From: Streptomyces sp. KL109B | Lineage (GTDB): Bacteria; Actinomycetota; Actinomycetes; Streptomycetales; Streptomycetaceae | Direction of reading: 5' to 3' | Length of the DNA: 64,000 nt | Assembly (NCBI RefSeq): GCF_030766935.1 | Contig: NZ_JASERL010000005.1 | Location: forward strand, 186,001 to 250,000 | In this document: one piece after another, positions 32,772 through 41,316 of the stretch | Position numbering within the stretch: position 1 is the stretch's first letter | How the letters are laid out: each line of letters starts with the position of its first letter | Made by a program: the position numbers and the translations under genes | The notes under the pieces: model-generated | Database searches by the model: none | Seen by the model: only the letters and a program-made list of their open reading frames with translations | What the model was told of the DNA's origin: nothing

Positions 32772-33617
32772 TCAGCCCTTCATGCCGGAAAAAGCGATGC
32801 CCTGGATGAACTGGCGCTGCATCGCGACGAACACCACGATCACCGGGAGTGTGGCGAGCAGGGATCCCGCCATCAGCACCGGGTACTCGGTGAGGTGGGC
32901 GCCCTGGAGCGAGGCGAGCCCCGCCGACAGGGGCATCTTCGCCGGATCGGTGTTCACGATCAACGGCCACATCAGGTCGTTCCAGGACCACAGGAACGTG
33001 AGGATGCCGAGCGCGAGCAGTCCGGGCTTGGCGAGCGGCAGCGCGATCCGCCAGAACACGGTGAACGGGTTGGCGCCGTCGAGCCGGGCCGCCTCCTCCA
33101 ACTCCTCGGGGAGCCCCATGAAGAACTGCCGCAGCAGGAACGTGCCGAACGCGGAGAACATGCCGGGCACGACGAGCGCCTGCATGGAGTCGAGCCAGCC
33201 GAGGTTCTGCATGATCTGGTACTGCGGCAGCAGGAAGAGCTGGCCCGGCACCATCAGGACGGCGAGGAACCCGAGGAAGATCGCCCCGCGGCCGGGGAAG
33301 CGGATGCGGGCGAAGGCGTACGCGGCCATCGAGCAGAGCACGAGCTGCGCCGCGGTCCGCAGCAGCGCCATGACCAGCGTATTCACGAACTGCTGCCCGA
33401 ACGGGACGCCGTCGAAGACCTTCGCGTAGTTCGAGAAGTCCCAGTGCGCGGGCAGGATCGTCGGCGGCACCCGCACGGACTCGCCGAAGCTCTTGAAGGA
33501 GGTCAGCAGCTCCCACAGCAGCGGGAACACGGTGATGGCGGCGCCGAGCACGAGCAGGACGTGGGCGGGCCAGATCCGCCCCTGCCGCATGTCCGTCCTA
33601 CGTTCCGTCTTACGCAT
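32772..33617 (-). CDS. Carbohydrate ABC transporter permease (MalG type)
   Basis: 281 residues, six membrane segments. The EAA loop that docks the ATPase is EELEEAARLDGANPFTVFWR followed by IALPLAKPG. The C-terminus IQGIAFSGMKG is typical of the MalG/LacG group. It begins within the end of the first permease gene (8-nt overlap). No ATPase gene is present in the operon; in Streptomyces, sugar importers of this class commonly share the MsiK ATPase encoded elsewhere. Confidence 0.93.
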   Translation of the reverse strand: MRKTERRTDMRQGRIWPAHVLLVLGAAITVFPLLWELLTSFKSFGESVRVPPTILPAHWDFSNYAKVFDGVPFGQQFVNTLVMALLRTAAQLVLCSMAAYAFARIRFPGRGAIFLGFLAVLMVPGQLFLLPQYQIMQNLGWLDSMQALVVPGMFSAFGTFLLRQFFMGLPEELEEAARLDGANPFTVFWRIALPLAKPGLLALGILTFLWSWNDLMWPLIVNTDPAKMPLSAGLASLQGAHLTEYPVLMAGSLLATLPVIVVFVAMQRQFIQGIAFSGMKG

Positions 33618-34602
33618 AGTGGACCCACTTCTTCTGCAGCCGGAACTGGACGGCGGTCAGCGCCATGATGAGGACGAACAGCACGCTCACGATCGCCGCG
33701 CCGTAGCCGCGCTGGTTGTCGAAGAACGCCTTCTGGAAGAAGAGCATCACCACGGTCTGGCCCTCGCCGTAGGCCGGGTTCTGGAGCGCGTTCTGGGTGT
33801 TGGCGCCGAGGATCAGATAGACGAGGTCGAAGACCTGGAGCGACTGGATCACCGAGAGCACGGTGGTGAAGAACAGGGTGGGGCTCAGCAGCGGCAGGGT
33901 GACCGAGAAGAACTGCCGTACGCGTCCCGCCCCGTCGAGGGCGGCGGCCTCGTAGTAGTCGCCGGGGATGGACTGGAGTCCGGCGAGCAGCAGGATCATG
34001 TTGTATCCGACGGTCATCCACACGCCGACGACGGCGACCGCGAAGCGGATGGTGGTCGGGTCGGACACCCAGTAGGTGCCGTCGATGCCGATCGTGGACA
34101 GCGCGTGGTTGAGGATGCCGACGTCGCCGTTGTAGAGCCAGCGCCAGACGACGGCGACCGCGGCGGGCATGGTGACCACCGGCAGGAAGTAGAGCGTGCG
34201 GTAGACGCCGGTGCCGCGCAGCCCCTTCAGGTTGAGCAGCACGGCGATCACCATGGAGAGCGGGATGCCGAGGAGGACGAGTCCGGTGTAGACGGCGGTG
34301 TTGCCGAGGGACTCCCAGAACTCCGGGTCGCCCACGAGGGTGCGGTAGTTGGACAGGCCGATCCAGGTCGTGCCGCCGAAGGGTCCCCATTCGGTGAGGC
34401 TGTAGTACAGCGTCTGCACCACGGGCCACAGGTAGAAGACGGCGAGGCCGAGCCCGGCGGGGGCGATGAGGGCGTAGCCCCACCACTTGTCGCGGTTCCG
34501 GAAGCGGCGTTCGCGGCGCCGCAACTCCCGCTGGTCCTGCGGCATTTGGTGGCCGCGCTGGGCGGGGACCGCCGCCTTCGTCGGGGTGTCGGTGACGCTC
34601 AT
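33610..34602 (-). CDS. Carbohydrate ABC transporter permease (MalF type)
   Basis: 330 residues from ATG 34602, which overlaps the binding-protein stop (ATGA). RDKWWGYALIAPAGLGLAVF begins the first helix; the EAA loop is DYYEAAALDGAGRVRQFFSV with TLPLLSPTL. It pairs with the following permease to form the membrane channel of a CUT1-type importer. The open frame extends upstream only as antisense or other-frame coding of the binding protein. Confidence 0.93.
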   Translation of the reverse strand: MSVTDTPTKAAVPAQRGHQMPQDQRELRRRERRFRNRDKWWGYALIAPAGLGLAVFYLWPVVQTLYYSLTEWGPFGGTTWIGLSNYRTLVGDPEFWESLGNTAVYTGLVLLGIPLSMVIAVLLNLKGLRGTGVYRTLYFLPVVTMPAAVAVVWRWLYNGDVGILNHALSTIGIDGTYWVSDPTTIRFAVAVVGVWMTVGYNMILLLAGLQSIPGDYYEAAALDGAGRVRQFFSVTLPLLSPTLFFTTVLSVIQSLQVFDLVYLILGANTQNALQNPAYGEGQTVVMLFFQKAFFDNQRGYGAAIVSVLFVLIMALTAVQFRLQKKWVHYA

Positions 34603-35885
34603 CGGACCCTCTCCTGCGCGAGCAGTTGGTTCATGGCGTCGGCCAGCGCGCCGGTGGCGGAGTCGAGACTCTCGGTGCCGCTCCACGCCTTGGCGAGCCA
34701 CATCTGTTCCTTGTGCTGCCAGGCCGAGCTGTTGGCGGAGCTGGGGTAGAGCACGGCGTGGTCGAGCGCGTCCAGGTGTGCCTTCAGGTTGAAGCGCGGC
34801 ATGCCGTCGGCCCAGGGCTGGGCGGTGCCGTTGCGGGCGGGGATCGCGGTGCCGTACTTGCCCTGGAGCAGGGACATGCGTTCCGTGCCGAGGAACCGGA
34901 CGAAGTCGCGGGCGAGTTCGGGGTTCGGGGTGCGGGCGTAGACGACGTTGCCGAGGCCGTGCAGCACGCTGGCGCGGTGCTTGCCGCGGGGGATCGGCGC
35001 GACGTCGACCTTGGCCCGCAGTTCGGGGTCCCGGTAGAAGGTCGCGGCGTTGTAGGACGCCTCGTAGGTCATGGCCAGGGTGCCCGACTGGAACATCTGG
35101 GTGGGGTCGGTGTCGGTCATCTGCTGGAGCGTGGGAGAGGCGCGGTAGCGGTGGATGAGGTCGATCCACAGCCGCAGCCCCTCGCGGGTCTGCTCGTCGG
35201 CGTACCCGGAGCGCCGCTTGTCGTCGGAGATGATCCAGCCGCCGGCCTGCGGGATCGAGTTGTAGTAGTTCTCCTGGTTGCGGGCGGGCGCGCCGACCCC
35301 GTAGATGCCGCGCTTGCGGTCCGTGAGCCGCTGGGCGTTGGCGATGAGGTCCTGCCAGGTCCAACTGTCGTCCGGATAGGGGACCTTGGCCCGGTCGAAG
35401 AGCTCCTTGTTGTACCAGAGCGCGACGGTGTCGAAGTCCTTGGGGGCGCCGTACTGGGTGCCCTTCCAGCGGTACAGGGACATGAGTTCCGGCGGGTAGT
35501 CCTCGGCGCGCAGCACGGCGTCGGCGCCCTCGGTGCCCAGCGGCAGGAGCTGTCCGGCGGCGGCGTACATGCCGAAGTTGGGCCCGTTCATCCAGAACAC
35601 GTCGGGCGCGGAGCCGCCGGTGCAGGCGGTGCGCAGCTTGGTCCAGTACGTGCCGTTGGGCGTGAGCTGGACGTCGACGGTGACGCCCGGCCTGGCCCGC
35701 TCGAAGGCGCGGGCCGCCCGCTGCATGGCGGGCAGTTGGTAGACGTCCCAGACGCCGTACGTGAGATGGCCGCGCCGCGAACCGCCGCCGGCGGCGGCGG
35801 TTGACGACGAGGGTCCGCAGCCGGACGCGAGCGGCGCCGCCGCGAGCGTCGTGGCGGCCGCGGCGAGGAGAGAGCGCCTGCGCAC
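34599..35885 (-). CDS. Extracellular sugar-binding lipoprotein (CUT1 ABC importer)
   Basis: 428 residues from GTG 35885. The N-terminus RRRSLLAAAATTLAAAPLAS followed by GC is a lipoprotein signal with lipobox LASGC; the twin or triple arginine suggests TAT export. The mature part has the family-1 binding-protein layout (GVWDVYQLPAMQRAARAFER, GTQYGAPKDFDTVALWYNKE, FQSGTLAMTYEASYNAATF). It captures a sugar outside the membrane for the two permeases encoded next. The sugar is unknown; the oxidoreductase at the operon end suggests a substrate oxidised after uptake. Confidence 0.92.
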   Translation of the reverse strand: MRRRSLLAAAATTLAAAPLASGCGPSSSTAAAGGGSRRGHLTYGVWDVYQLPAMQRAARAFERARPGVTVDVQLTPNGTYWTKLRTACTGGSAPDVFWMNGPNFGMYAAAGQLLPLGTEGADAVLRAEDYPPELMSLYRWKGTQYGAPKDFDTVALWYNKELFDRAKVPYPDDSWTWQDLIANAQRLTDRKRGIYGVGAPARNQENYYNSIPQAGGWIISDDKRRSGYADEQTREGLRLWIDLIHRYRASPTLQQMTDTDPTQMFQSGTLAMTYEASYNAATFYRDPELRAKVDVAPIPRGKHRASVLHGLGNVVYARTPNPELARDFVRFLGTERMSLLQGKYGTAIPARNGTAQPWADGMPRFNLKAHLDALDHAVLYPSSANSSAWQHKEQMWLAKAWSGTESLDSATGALADAMNQLLAQERVR

Positions 35886-35924
35886 AGAGAGCCTTCCTGG
35901 TGAAGGAACGACCGGAATGCAAGG

Positions 35925-35953
35925 ACGCTATTTGCTCGAAGTTGATGGGTCAA
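35925..35953 (-). promoter_or_regulatory. Probable promoter of the ABC importer operon
   Basis: On the minus strand TTGACC (35953-35948), a 17-bp spacer and TAGCGT (35930-35925) lie about 40 bp before the GTG start. Around and upstream are repeated TTTCG/TTTCA elements (CTTGTTTCGATCACTTTCACG) that may be a sugar-repressor site; no clear palindrome is seen. Confidence 0.5.
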
Positions 35954-36008
35954 GGCTTGTTTCGATCACTTTCACGCAAACCTTTGGCTGGTCAGGCGGG
36001 CCGAGGTG

Positions 36009-36053
36009 TCACCCGGCGCGGGCGACGTGCGCCCGGGCGGCCGGTCCGACAGT
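36009..36053 (+). promoter_or_regulatory. Dyad/-10 promoter module for the second YihY gene
   Basis: TCACCCGGCGCGGGCGA (36009-36025), 22 bp, then GACAGT (36048-36053). This is one instance of the layout shared by at least nine units between 36 and 60 kb. It gives a leader of about 44 bases before ATG 36104. Confidence 0.6.
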
Positions 36054-36103
36054 GCCCGGCAGGGGCCGGGGCCGCGCTCCCCCGGCCCCGGGAGGGTGTC
36101 GAC

Positions 36104-36922
36104 ATGGCGATCACGGGTGCCGCCCGGCCGCTCGCGGGCCGGATCGTGCAGCGGCTGGTGCACGTCAACATCCTGGACATGGCGACCCGCCTCGCCGCCC
36201 AGGCGTTCCTGGCCGCGCTGCCGCTGCTCATCGCCATCGCCTCGTTCTGTCCGCAGGCCGTACGCCGTGAACTAATGCGCTCACTGCGTACGTTGATCGG
36301 GACGACCGGGCCCGTGGTGGCGCAGGCCGAGGGGGTGGCAGGGGGCGGCGACACCGCGCAGCACAGCTGGGGCGCGGCCGGTGTGCTGGTCGCGCTCCTT
36401 TCGGCCACCGCCTTCACGCGGGCCCTGCAGCGGATGTGCGAGCGGGCCTGGGACCTGCCGCGCTCCGGGGTCCGGCTCGTGGCGTGGCGGTGGGCGGTGT
36501 GGCTGCTGGTGTGGGTGGCGATGCTGATCGTGCAGGGCGCGCTGCACCGGTCGTTCGGGGCGGGCGCCTTCCTCGGCTACCCCTTGCAGTTCGTGGCGGC
36601 CGCCCTGATGTGGTGGTGGACCCAGCATCTGCTGCTCGCCGGGCGGCTGCCGTGGCTGCCGCTGCTGCCGGGGGCGCTGCTCACGGCGGCGGGGGTGGTC
36701 GCGTTCTGCGGGGTGTCGGGCCTGTGGCTGCCGCGTGCGCTGCGGATGAGCGTGGAGCGCTACGGCGCCCTCGGCTCGGTGTTCACGGTGCTGTCCTGGC
36801 TGATCCTGTTCTTCACCACGGTGGTGTTCGGGGTGGCCGTCGGCCGCGTCCTCGCACAGGAGGAGTTCCTGCGGCGCCGGCTCGGCACGCCTCCTCCCCC
36901 GGCGGGCACCGCCTCACGCTGA
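36104..36922 (+). CDS. YihY/BrkB-family membrane protein (second paralogue)
   Basis: 272 residues, GGGAGGG upstream of ATG 36104. HVNILDMATRLAAQAFLAAL takes the place of the conserved first-helix segment; TAFTRALQRMCERAWDLPRS and ALGSVFTVLSWLILFFTTVV are later family segments. There are six hydrophobic helices. It is more divergent than the protein at 11065-12051. The 3' end overlaps the convergent DUF2252 gene by 9 bp. The function is unknown; the shared promoter module groups it with stress genes. Confidence 0.87.
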   Translation: MAITGAARPLAGRIVQRLVHVNILDMATRLAAQAFLAALPLLIAIASFCPQAVRRELMRSLRTLIGTTGPVVAQAEGVAGGGDTAQHSWGAAGVLVALLSATAFTRALQRMCERAWDLPRSGVRLVAWRWAVWLLVWVAMLIVQGALHRSFGAGAFLGYPLQFVAAALMWWWTQHLLLAGRLPWLPLLPGALLTAAGVVAFCGVSGLWLPRALRMSVERYGALGSVFTVLSWLILFFTTVVFGVAVGRVLAQEEFLRRRLGTPPPPAGTASR

Positions 36923-38317
36923 CTCCACCTTCACCCTGCCGTCGCGCGCGGCGGCGGCGAGCGCCTGGTGGTCGCGCTCGTTCTGGTCGGCGTACGACTC
37001 GGCGAAGCGGGCGAGCGCCCGGTCGAAGCGGTCGGAGCGGCCCAGGTAGGCGGCGATGGCGATGCGGTCGCCGGAGCGGGCGTGGGCACGGGCGAGGGTG
37101 GCTCCGCAGGCCCGGCCGAACAGGCTCATCACGCCCGGCGTCATCAGATCGGCCTGCGGGATCGCCTTCCAGTCCCGCAACTGCCGTACGTAGAAGTCGC
37201 GTTCCTGCCCGTCGAGGCCCGCCACGCGTTCCCAGCCGAGGAAGATGTCACCGGCGGCCTGCATGAGGCGCTGCCCGACGACGACGCGCTCGCCCTGGTT
37301 GACGTGGGCGCCGGCGCCCGCGAAGTCCGCGAGCACGGAGGTCTGTGCCTCCTTCGCCTGGAGCAGCAGCGGGTCGTGGTCGTCGCGGCCGAGCAGCAGG
37401 ATGATCCAGCAGCGGGTGCCGACACTGCCCACCCCGACCACCTTGCGGGCCATGTCGACGACCCGGTACTGGGTGATCAGCGCCTTGCGGTCGGCGGACA
37501 GGGTGCGCGCGTAGCGCTCGATCAGGCCGATCAACTGCTCTTCGAGGACCTTGCGTTCGACGCCCGGAAGGAGCGTGTCGAGCGGCATCACGAGGGGCGG
37601 GTCGGGCGCGATGCGCAGTTCGCCGTCGACGATGTGGGCGAGCTTCTCCAGGGCCTGGAGGTGGTCGCGGCCCCGGGCCTTGCCGATCGCCCGCGACATG
37701 CGGCGCCGGGTACGGGCGTCCAGCTTCGCGGACACGGCCGCGTACAGCTCGTCCGCCTCGATCCGCGAGTACCACACGTCGAGCGTCCGCATCCCGGCGA
37801 ACTTCCCCATCGACTGCCGGTACGCGGCCGCCGTGGCCCGCACCACGCGCTCCCGCTCGGCGCGGCGGAAGCCGTTGCCGCGGCCCGCGATGACGAGGCT
37901 CGCCGCGAGCCGTTTGACGTCCCACTCCCACGGCCCGCGCAGCGTCTCGTCGAAGTCGTTGACGTCGAACATCAGGCGCCGCTCCGGGGAGGCGAGCAGC
38001 CGGAAGTTCAACAGGTGTGCGTCGCCGCAGAGTTGGGCCCGCAGGCCGGTGACCGGGGTGTTCGCCAGGTCGCCCGCCATGATGGCGGCGGCGCCCCGGA
38101 AGAACCGGAACGGCGACTCCAGCATGCGCCCGTAGCGGATCGGGATCAGCTCCGGCAGCCTGCTCGCCGACTGCTTCTCCAGTACGTCGACGGGGTCGGG
38201 GCGGTCGGCGGCCGGGGTGTAGTCGGCGTGCGCGGAGCGCGGCACCCGGGACCGCGCGGACCTGCCCGTGCCCGCCCGCTCGCGCGCGGTGCGGCGTCGG
38301 CTCGTCATCTCGGCCAT
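36914..38317 (-). CDS. DUF2252 family protein
   Basis: 467 residues from ATG 38317 (AAGGGAG upstream). LIPIRYGRMLESPFRFFRGA, LCGDAHLLNFRLL and MFDVNDFDETLRGPWEWDVK are the conserved kinase-like HxxN and DxND motifs of this family, distantly related to aminoglycoside phosphotransferase/HipA folds. VGVGSVGTRCWIILLLGRDD is another block. No activity is established. It is common in actinobacteria near stress genes. The upstream promoter module reads toward it, and the gene converges on the YihY gene. Confidence 0.9.
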   Translation of the reverse strand: MAEMTSRRRTARERAGTGRSARSRVPRSAHADYTPAADRPDPVDVLEKQSASRLPELIPIRYGRMLESPFRFFRGAAAIMAGDLANTPVTGLRAQLCGDAHLLNFRLLASPERRLMFDVNDFDETLRGPWEWDVKRLAASLVIAGRGNGFRRAERERVVRATAAAYRQSMGKFAGMRTLDVWYSRIEADELYAAVSAKLDARTRRRMSRAIGKARGRDHLQALEKLAHIVDGELRIAPDPPLVMPLDTLLPGVERKVLEEQLIGLIERYARTLSADRKALITQYRVVDMARKVVGVGSVGTRCWIILLLGRDDHDPLLLQAKEAQTSVLADFAGAGAHVNQGERVVVGQRLMQAAGDIFLGWERVAGLDGQERDFYVRQLRDWKAIPQADLMTPGVMSLFGRACGATLARAHARSGDRIAIAAYLGRSDRFDRALARFAESYADQNERDHQALAAAARDGRVKVESA

Positions 38318-38341
38318 GTCGGCTCCCTTCCGGCTGCCCAC

Positions 38342-38386
38342 ACGGTGCGCCCGGCCGGGCCCCGGCACGTCACCCCATCGGTGTGA
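38342..38386 (-). promoter_or_regulatory. Dyad/-10 promoter module for the DUF2252 gene
   Basis: Reading leftward: TCACACCGATGGGGTGA (38386-38370), 22 bp, CACCGT (38347-38342). The predicted start site is about 18 bases before the ATG, leaving room for the AAGGGAG ribosome site. Confidence 0.5.
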
Positions 38387-38388
38387 GC

Positions 38389-38433
38389 TCGCCTCCCGGG
38401 GGTGAGTCCGCGCGGGGTTCCCGGTCGCAGACT
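38389..38433 (+). promoter_or_regulatory. Dyad/-10 promoter module for the lipid kinase gene
   Basis: TCGCCTCCCGGGGGTGA (38389-38405), 22 bp, CAGACT (38428-38433). The start site would fall at about 38440, next to ATG 38441, which predicts a leaderless message and explains why no ribosome site is seen. Confidence 0.55.
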
Positions 38434-38440
38434 GGTCGTC

Positions 38441-39778
38441 ATGGAAGCGACGACGCAGGAGCGGGGGCGGGGCCGGGGGCGGCGGTGGCTGGCGCGCGCC
38501 TCGCTGGCCGCCGCGGCGGCGGCCGTGCTGGTGCTGGCCGGGTTCGCGGGGGTGCGGACCTTCGCGCTGCTCGGCGCGGGGATCCTGGGCACCGCGGTGA
38601 CGGCTGCCGCCGTGTGGTGGGTGCTCAGCAGGCGGGGCACGGTGCGGTACCTGGCGCTGCTCCTCGCGCTCGCCGCGCCGGTCTGGCTGCTGGTCGAGTA
38701 CGCCCGCGCGCACCTGGTGTGGGTGGTGCTGGTGTCGGGCGGTCTTTGGCTGCTGGCGGCGGGCGCGGGGCGGGCGGCGCTCGGGCCGCGCTCGGCGCCC
38801 GCCCCGATGCCGGAGGCGGCGGCGCCCGCGTTCCACAGGGCCGTACTGATCATGAATCCGCGGTCGGGCGGCGGGAAGGTCGAGCGGTTCGGGCTGCGTG
38901 CGAGGGCCGAGCAACTGGGCGCGGACGTCGTGCTGTTGGAGGGCCCTGAGTCGGTCGACGTGGCGGCGCTCGCCCGGGAGCGCGCCGCCGCCGGGGCGGA
39001 CCTGCTCGGCGTGGCGGGCGGCGACGGCACGCAGGCCCTCGTCGCCGACGTCGCCGCCGAGTTCGGGCTGCCGTTCCTGGTGATCCCGGCCGGCACCCGC
39101 AACCACTTCGCGCTCGACCTCGGCCTGGACCGCGAGGACCCGTCGAAGGCGCTGGACGCGCTGCGGGACGGCGTCGAGCTCCGCGTCGACCTCGGCAGGG
39201 CGGGCGGCCACCCGTTCGTCAACAACGTGTCGTTCGGGGCGTACGCGGCGGTGGTGCAGAGCCCTGCCTACCGCGACGGCAAGACCCGCACCACCCTCGA
39301 CCTGCTGCCCGACCTGCTGCTCGGGCACAAGGGCGCGGAGCTGACGGCAAGGGTGGGTGAACGCGAAGTGACCGACCCGCAGGCGCTGTTGGTGAGCAAC
39401 AACCCGTACGGCGCCCACGACATCGCGGGCCTCGGCCGCCGCACCCGGCTCGACGGCGGGATCCTCGGCTGCGTCGGCGTCCGGGTCACGAGCGCGGCGC
39501 AGGCGGCGGGGCTGCTGCGCGGCGCCCGGTCCACGGGGCTTACGACGGCGACCGCGACCACGGTCGTCGTGGACGCCGACCAGGAGTCGATCCCCGTCGG
39601 CCTCGACGGCGAGGCGCTGCGCATGGACGTACCCGTACGCGTCGAGGTGCGCCCCGGCGCGCTGCGCGTGATCGTGCCGAGGCAGCGCCCGGGAACGTAC
39701 CGGGAACGCCCGCCGCTCGACTGGCGCGGCGTCACCGACCTGGCCCTTGCCTGGCGGCGGCCCCGGGACGGTAACTAG
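38441..39778 (+). CDS. Diacylglycerol/sphingosine kinase-like lipid kinase with N-terminal membrane domain
   Basis: 445 residues from ATG 38441; GTG 38402 is in frame but lies within the predicted promoter. About 110 residues of membrane helices (SLAAAAAAVLVLAGFAGVRT, LALLLALAAPVWLLVEY) precede the catalytic domain: AVLIMNPRSGGGKVERFGLR, LLGVAGGDGTQALVADVAAE (GGDGT nucleotide loop) and PAGTRNHFALDLGLDREDPS. The C-terminal half is the usual beta-sandwich (IPVGLDGEALRMDVPV). It should phosphorylate a diacylglycerol-like lipid at the membrane. Its stop overlaps the convergent DUF7144 gene by 4 bp. Confidence 0.9.
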   Translation: MEATTQERGRGRGRRWLARASLAAAAAAVLVLAGFAGVRTFALLGAGILGTAVTAAAVWWVLSRRGTVRYLALLLALAAPVWLLVEYARAHLVWVVLVSGGLWLLAAGAGRAALGPRSAPAPMPEAAAPAFHRAVLIMNPRSGGGKVERFGLRARAEQLGADVVLLEGPESVDVAALARERAAAGADLLGVAGGDGTQALVADVAAEFGLPFLVIPAGTRNHFALDLGLDREDPSKALDALRDGVELRVDLGRAGGHPFVNNVSFGAYAAVVQSPAYRDGKTRTTLDLLPDLLLGHKGAELTARVGEREVTDPQALLVSNNPYGAHDIAGLGRRTRLDGGILGCVGVRVTSAAQAAGLLRGARSTGLTTATATTVVVDADQESIPVGLDGEALRMDVPVRVEVRPGALRVIVPRQRPGTYRERPPLDWRGVTDLALAWRRPRDGN

Positions 39779-40203
39779 AGCGGCGCCCCGTACACCTTGT
39801 GCGCCTCGCGGTGGCCGTACATGGCGAGGGACCAGATCACCAGGATGTCCAGGGCGATGAGGATGGCCGACCACACCGGCTGGTACGGCGTGAAGAAGAA
39901 GTTCTCCAGCGCGCTGGCACCGGCGATGGCCATGACGACGACGCGCGCCCAGGTGCGGCCGCTGAACAGGCTGACCGCCGCGGCGAAGACCACGACCCCG
40001 GTGATCATCTGCACCCAGCCGCGGGCGTTGGTGTCGAAGTCGAAGGCGTAGTCGTTCTGCGCTTGGTAGTAGTTGTCGTTGAGGACCGCGGAGAGACCCG
40101 CGATCGCGTGGTAGCCGCCGATGATGCCCATCACGAACGCGGCGAAGACGACTCCGCCGACGGCGACCGGACGGACATGGGCCTTCGGTTCCTGCTCGGC
40201 CAT
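39775..40203 (-). CDS. DUF7144 family four-helix membrane protein (first paralogue)
   Basis: 142 residues, with GAGGAGGAGGG upstream. The four hydrophobic segments include VAVGGVVFAAFVMGIIGGYH and VWSAILIALDILVIWSLAMY. Conserved features are NDNYY and YAFDFDTNARGWVQM between helices one and two, and the final ALYGHREAH-like tail. Function unknown. A paralogue with the same layout lies at 56041-56463; both are divergent from another gene across a shared dyad promoter. Confidence 0.87.
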   Translation of the reverse strand: MAEQEPKAHVRPVAVGGVVFAAFVMGIIGGYHAIAGLSAVLNDNYYQAQNDYAFDFDTNARGWVQMITGVVVFAAAVSLFSGRTWARVVVMAIAGASALENFFFTPYQPVWSAILIALDILVIWSLAMYGHREAHKVYGAPL

Positions 40204-40241
40204 CTCGAACCCTCCTCCTCTGTGGACCCGGGTGGACCCGG

Positions 40242-40316
40242 AGCATGCCGCCCCCGCCGCGTGTGGCCGTCACCCGTCCGAGGTGATGCCGTGAGCGGCG
40301 CCACCGCCGGGAGAAT
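40242..40316. promoter_or_regulatory. Bidirectional dyad promoter region
   Basis: The dyad TCACCCGTCCGAGGTGA (40270-40286) lies between divergent genes. Leftward, 22 bp then CATGCT (40247-40242) serves the DUF7144 gene. Rightward the best -10-like hexamer is GAGAAT (40311-40316) after 24 bp, so that side fits less well. Confidence 0.55.
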
Positions 40317-40352
40317 GGCAGGCGCAGTGGCGGTCGCACAGGAGGTGGCGTC

Positions 40353-40622
40353 ATGGGCGGGTCACACCCGGGTCCCGGGCCCGAGCCGGACGGAACTGCT
40401 TCCGGCGGCGACTTCGAGATCCGTGTCCGGGGCAGGATCGGCGATGCCTTCCGGTCGGCGTTCGGCGAGCTGACGGTCGTGCTGCGGCCCGCCGAGACGG
40501 TGCTCCTGGGCGCCGGGCTCGACCAGGCGGCCCTGTACGGGATCCTGGACCGCATCCAGGGCCTCGGCCTCGAACTCCTGGAGGTCCGCAGGCTCCCGGC
40601 GACCCGCGACGGGAAGGGGTAG
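40353..40622 (+). CDS. Small conserved actinobacterial protein of unknown function
   Basis: 89 residues; GGAGGTGGCG precedes the ATG. After a Gly/Pro-rich start, DFEIRVRGRIGDAFRSAFGE and LTVVLRPAETVLLGAGLDQA form an alternating beta/alpha pattern ending ILDRIQGLGLELLEVRRLP, which looks like a small compact alpha/beta domain. I recognise the pattern from Streptomyces stress regions but no named family. No membrane segment or cysteines. Confidence 0.7.
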   Translation: MGGSHPGPGPEPDGTASGGDFEIRVRGRIGDAFRSAFGELTVVLRPAETVLLGAGLDQAALYGILDRIQGLGLELLEVRRLPATRDGKG

Positions 40623-40719
40623 GACCGTCCCGAAAAACGACCCGGAAGACCCCTTTTCCCGCGCCCCCGCGAACCGCACCGTAGTGAGGTGATGCCCTCC
40701 ACATGGGGAGGTGAGGGGC

Positions 40720-41316
40720 ATGCCCACACCGCTGTGCCCACGCACGGCCGAAGCACCGGGGAGCCCGGGGCGGGTCACCGCGCTGCGCCATCGACTGCGC
40801 TCGCTCGACCAGGAGAGCGCCGCGGCCGACGCCGCCCTGGCGACCTGCCTGATGTGGCTCGCCGGGATCCTGGTGGAGATCGCGGGGAACGTGTCGGATC
40901 CGCGGACCGCGGGCGCGCTCGTGCACCGGGCGTCGGCCGCGCTCGCCGCGGTCCCCGCACCCACGCCCGTACCCGCGTCCGCACCCGTGCCCGTACCGGA
41001 GTCGTACGGGGACCGTCGGCTGACCGCCCGCGAACTCGCCGTACTGCACTACCTGTTGCGCGACGACGTCTCGCTGCGGCAGATCGCCGACGACCTCTAC
41101 GTCTCGTACAACACGGTCAAGAGCCACACCCGCGCCGTGTACCGCAAGCTGGGCGTCGGCTCGCGCGCCGAAGCGCTCGTACGCGCCACGGAGCTGGGGC
41201 TCCTCCAGGATCTTCGGCTCACAGGATCCGGAGCGCTCACAGGATCTGGAGCTCGCGGGCGCGGCGGACCGCGGCCGAGCGCCGGGACACGGCCAGCTTG
41301 CGGTAGACGCTCTTGA
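40720..41316 (+). CDS. LuxR-type HTH regulator (small)
   Basis: 198 residues from ATG 40720 with GGGGAGGTGAGGGG upstream; GTG 40711 is in frame. The C-terminal helix-turn-helix is RLTARELAVLHYLLRDDVSL, RQIADDLYVSYNTVKSHTRA and VYRKLGVGSRAEALV. The first 90 residues form a helical domain without receiver motifs, ending in a Pro/Ala run. The last 30 residues are Gly/Arg-rich and overlap the 3' end of the convergent LuxR gene by 80 bp. It may regulate the surrounding stress genes. Confidence 0.82.
   Translation: MPTPLCPRTAEAPGSPGRVTALRHRLRSLDQESAAADAALATCLMWLAGILVEIAGNVSDPRTAGALVHRASAALAAVPAPTPVPASAPVPVPESYGDRRLTARELAVLHYLLRDDVSLRQIADDLYVSYNTVKSHTRAVYRKLGVGSRAEALVRATELGLLQDLRLTGSGALTGSGARGRGGPRPSAGTRPACGRRS

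Noticed and set aside
40676..40720. GCACCGTAGTGAGGTGA before the small LuxR gene as a further dyad
   Set aside because: Only the right arm fits and the expected -10 position reads GGGGCA.
36914..40756. A 1280-codon minus-strand frame
   Set aside because: Only the first-described part (to 38317) has DUF2252 motifs and a ribosome site; the rest is antisense of the lipid kinase and other genes.
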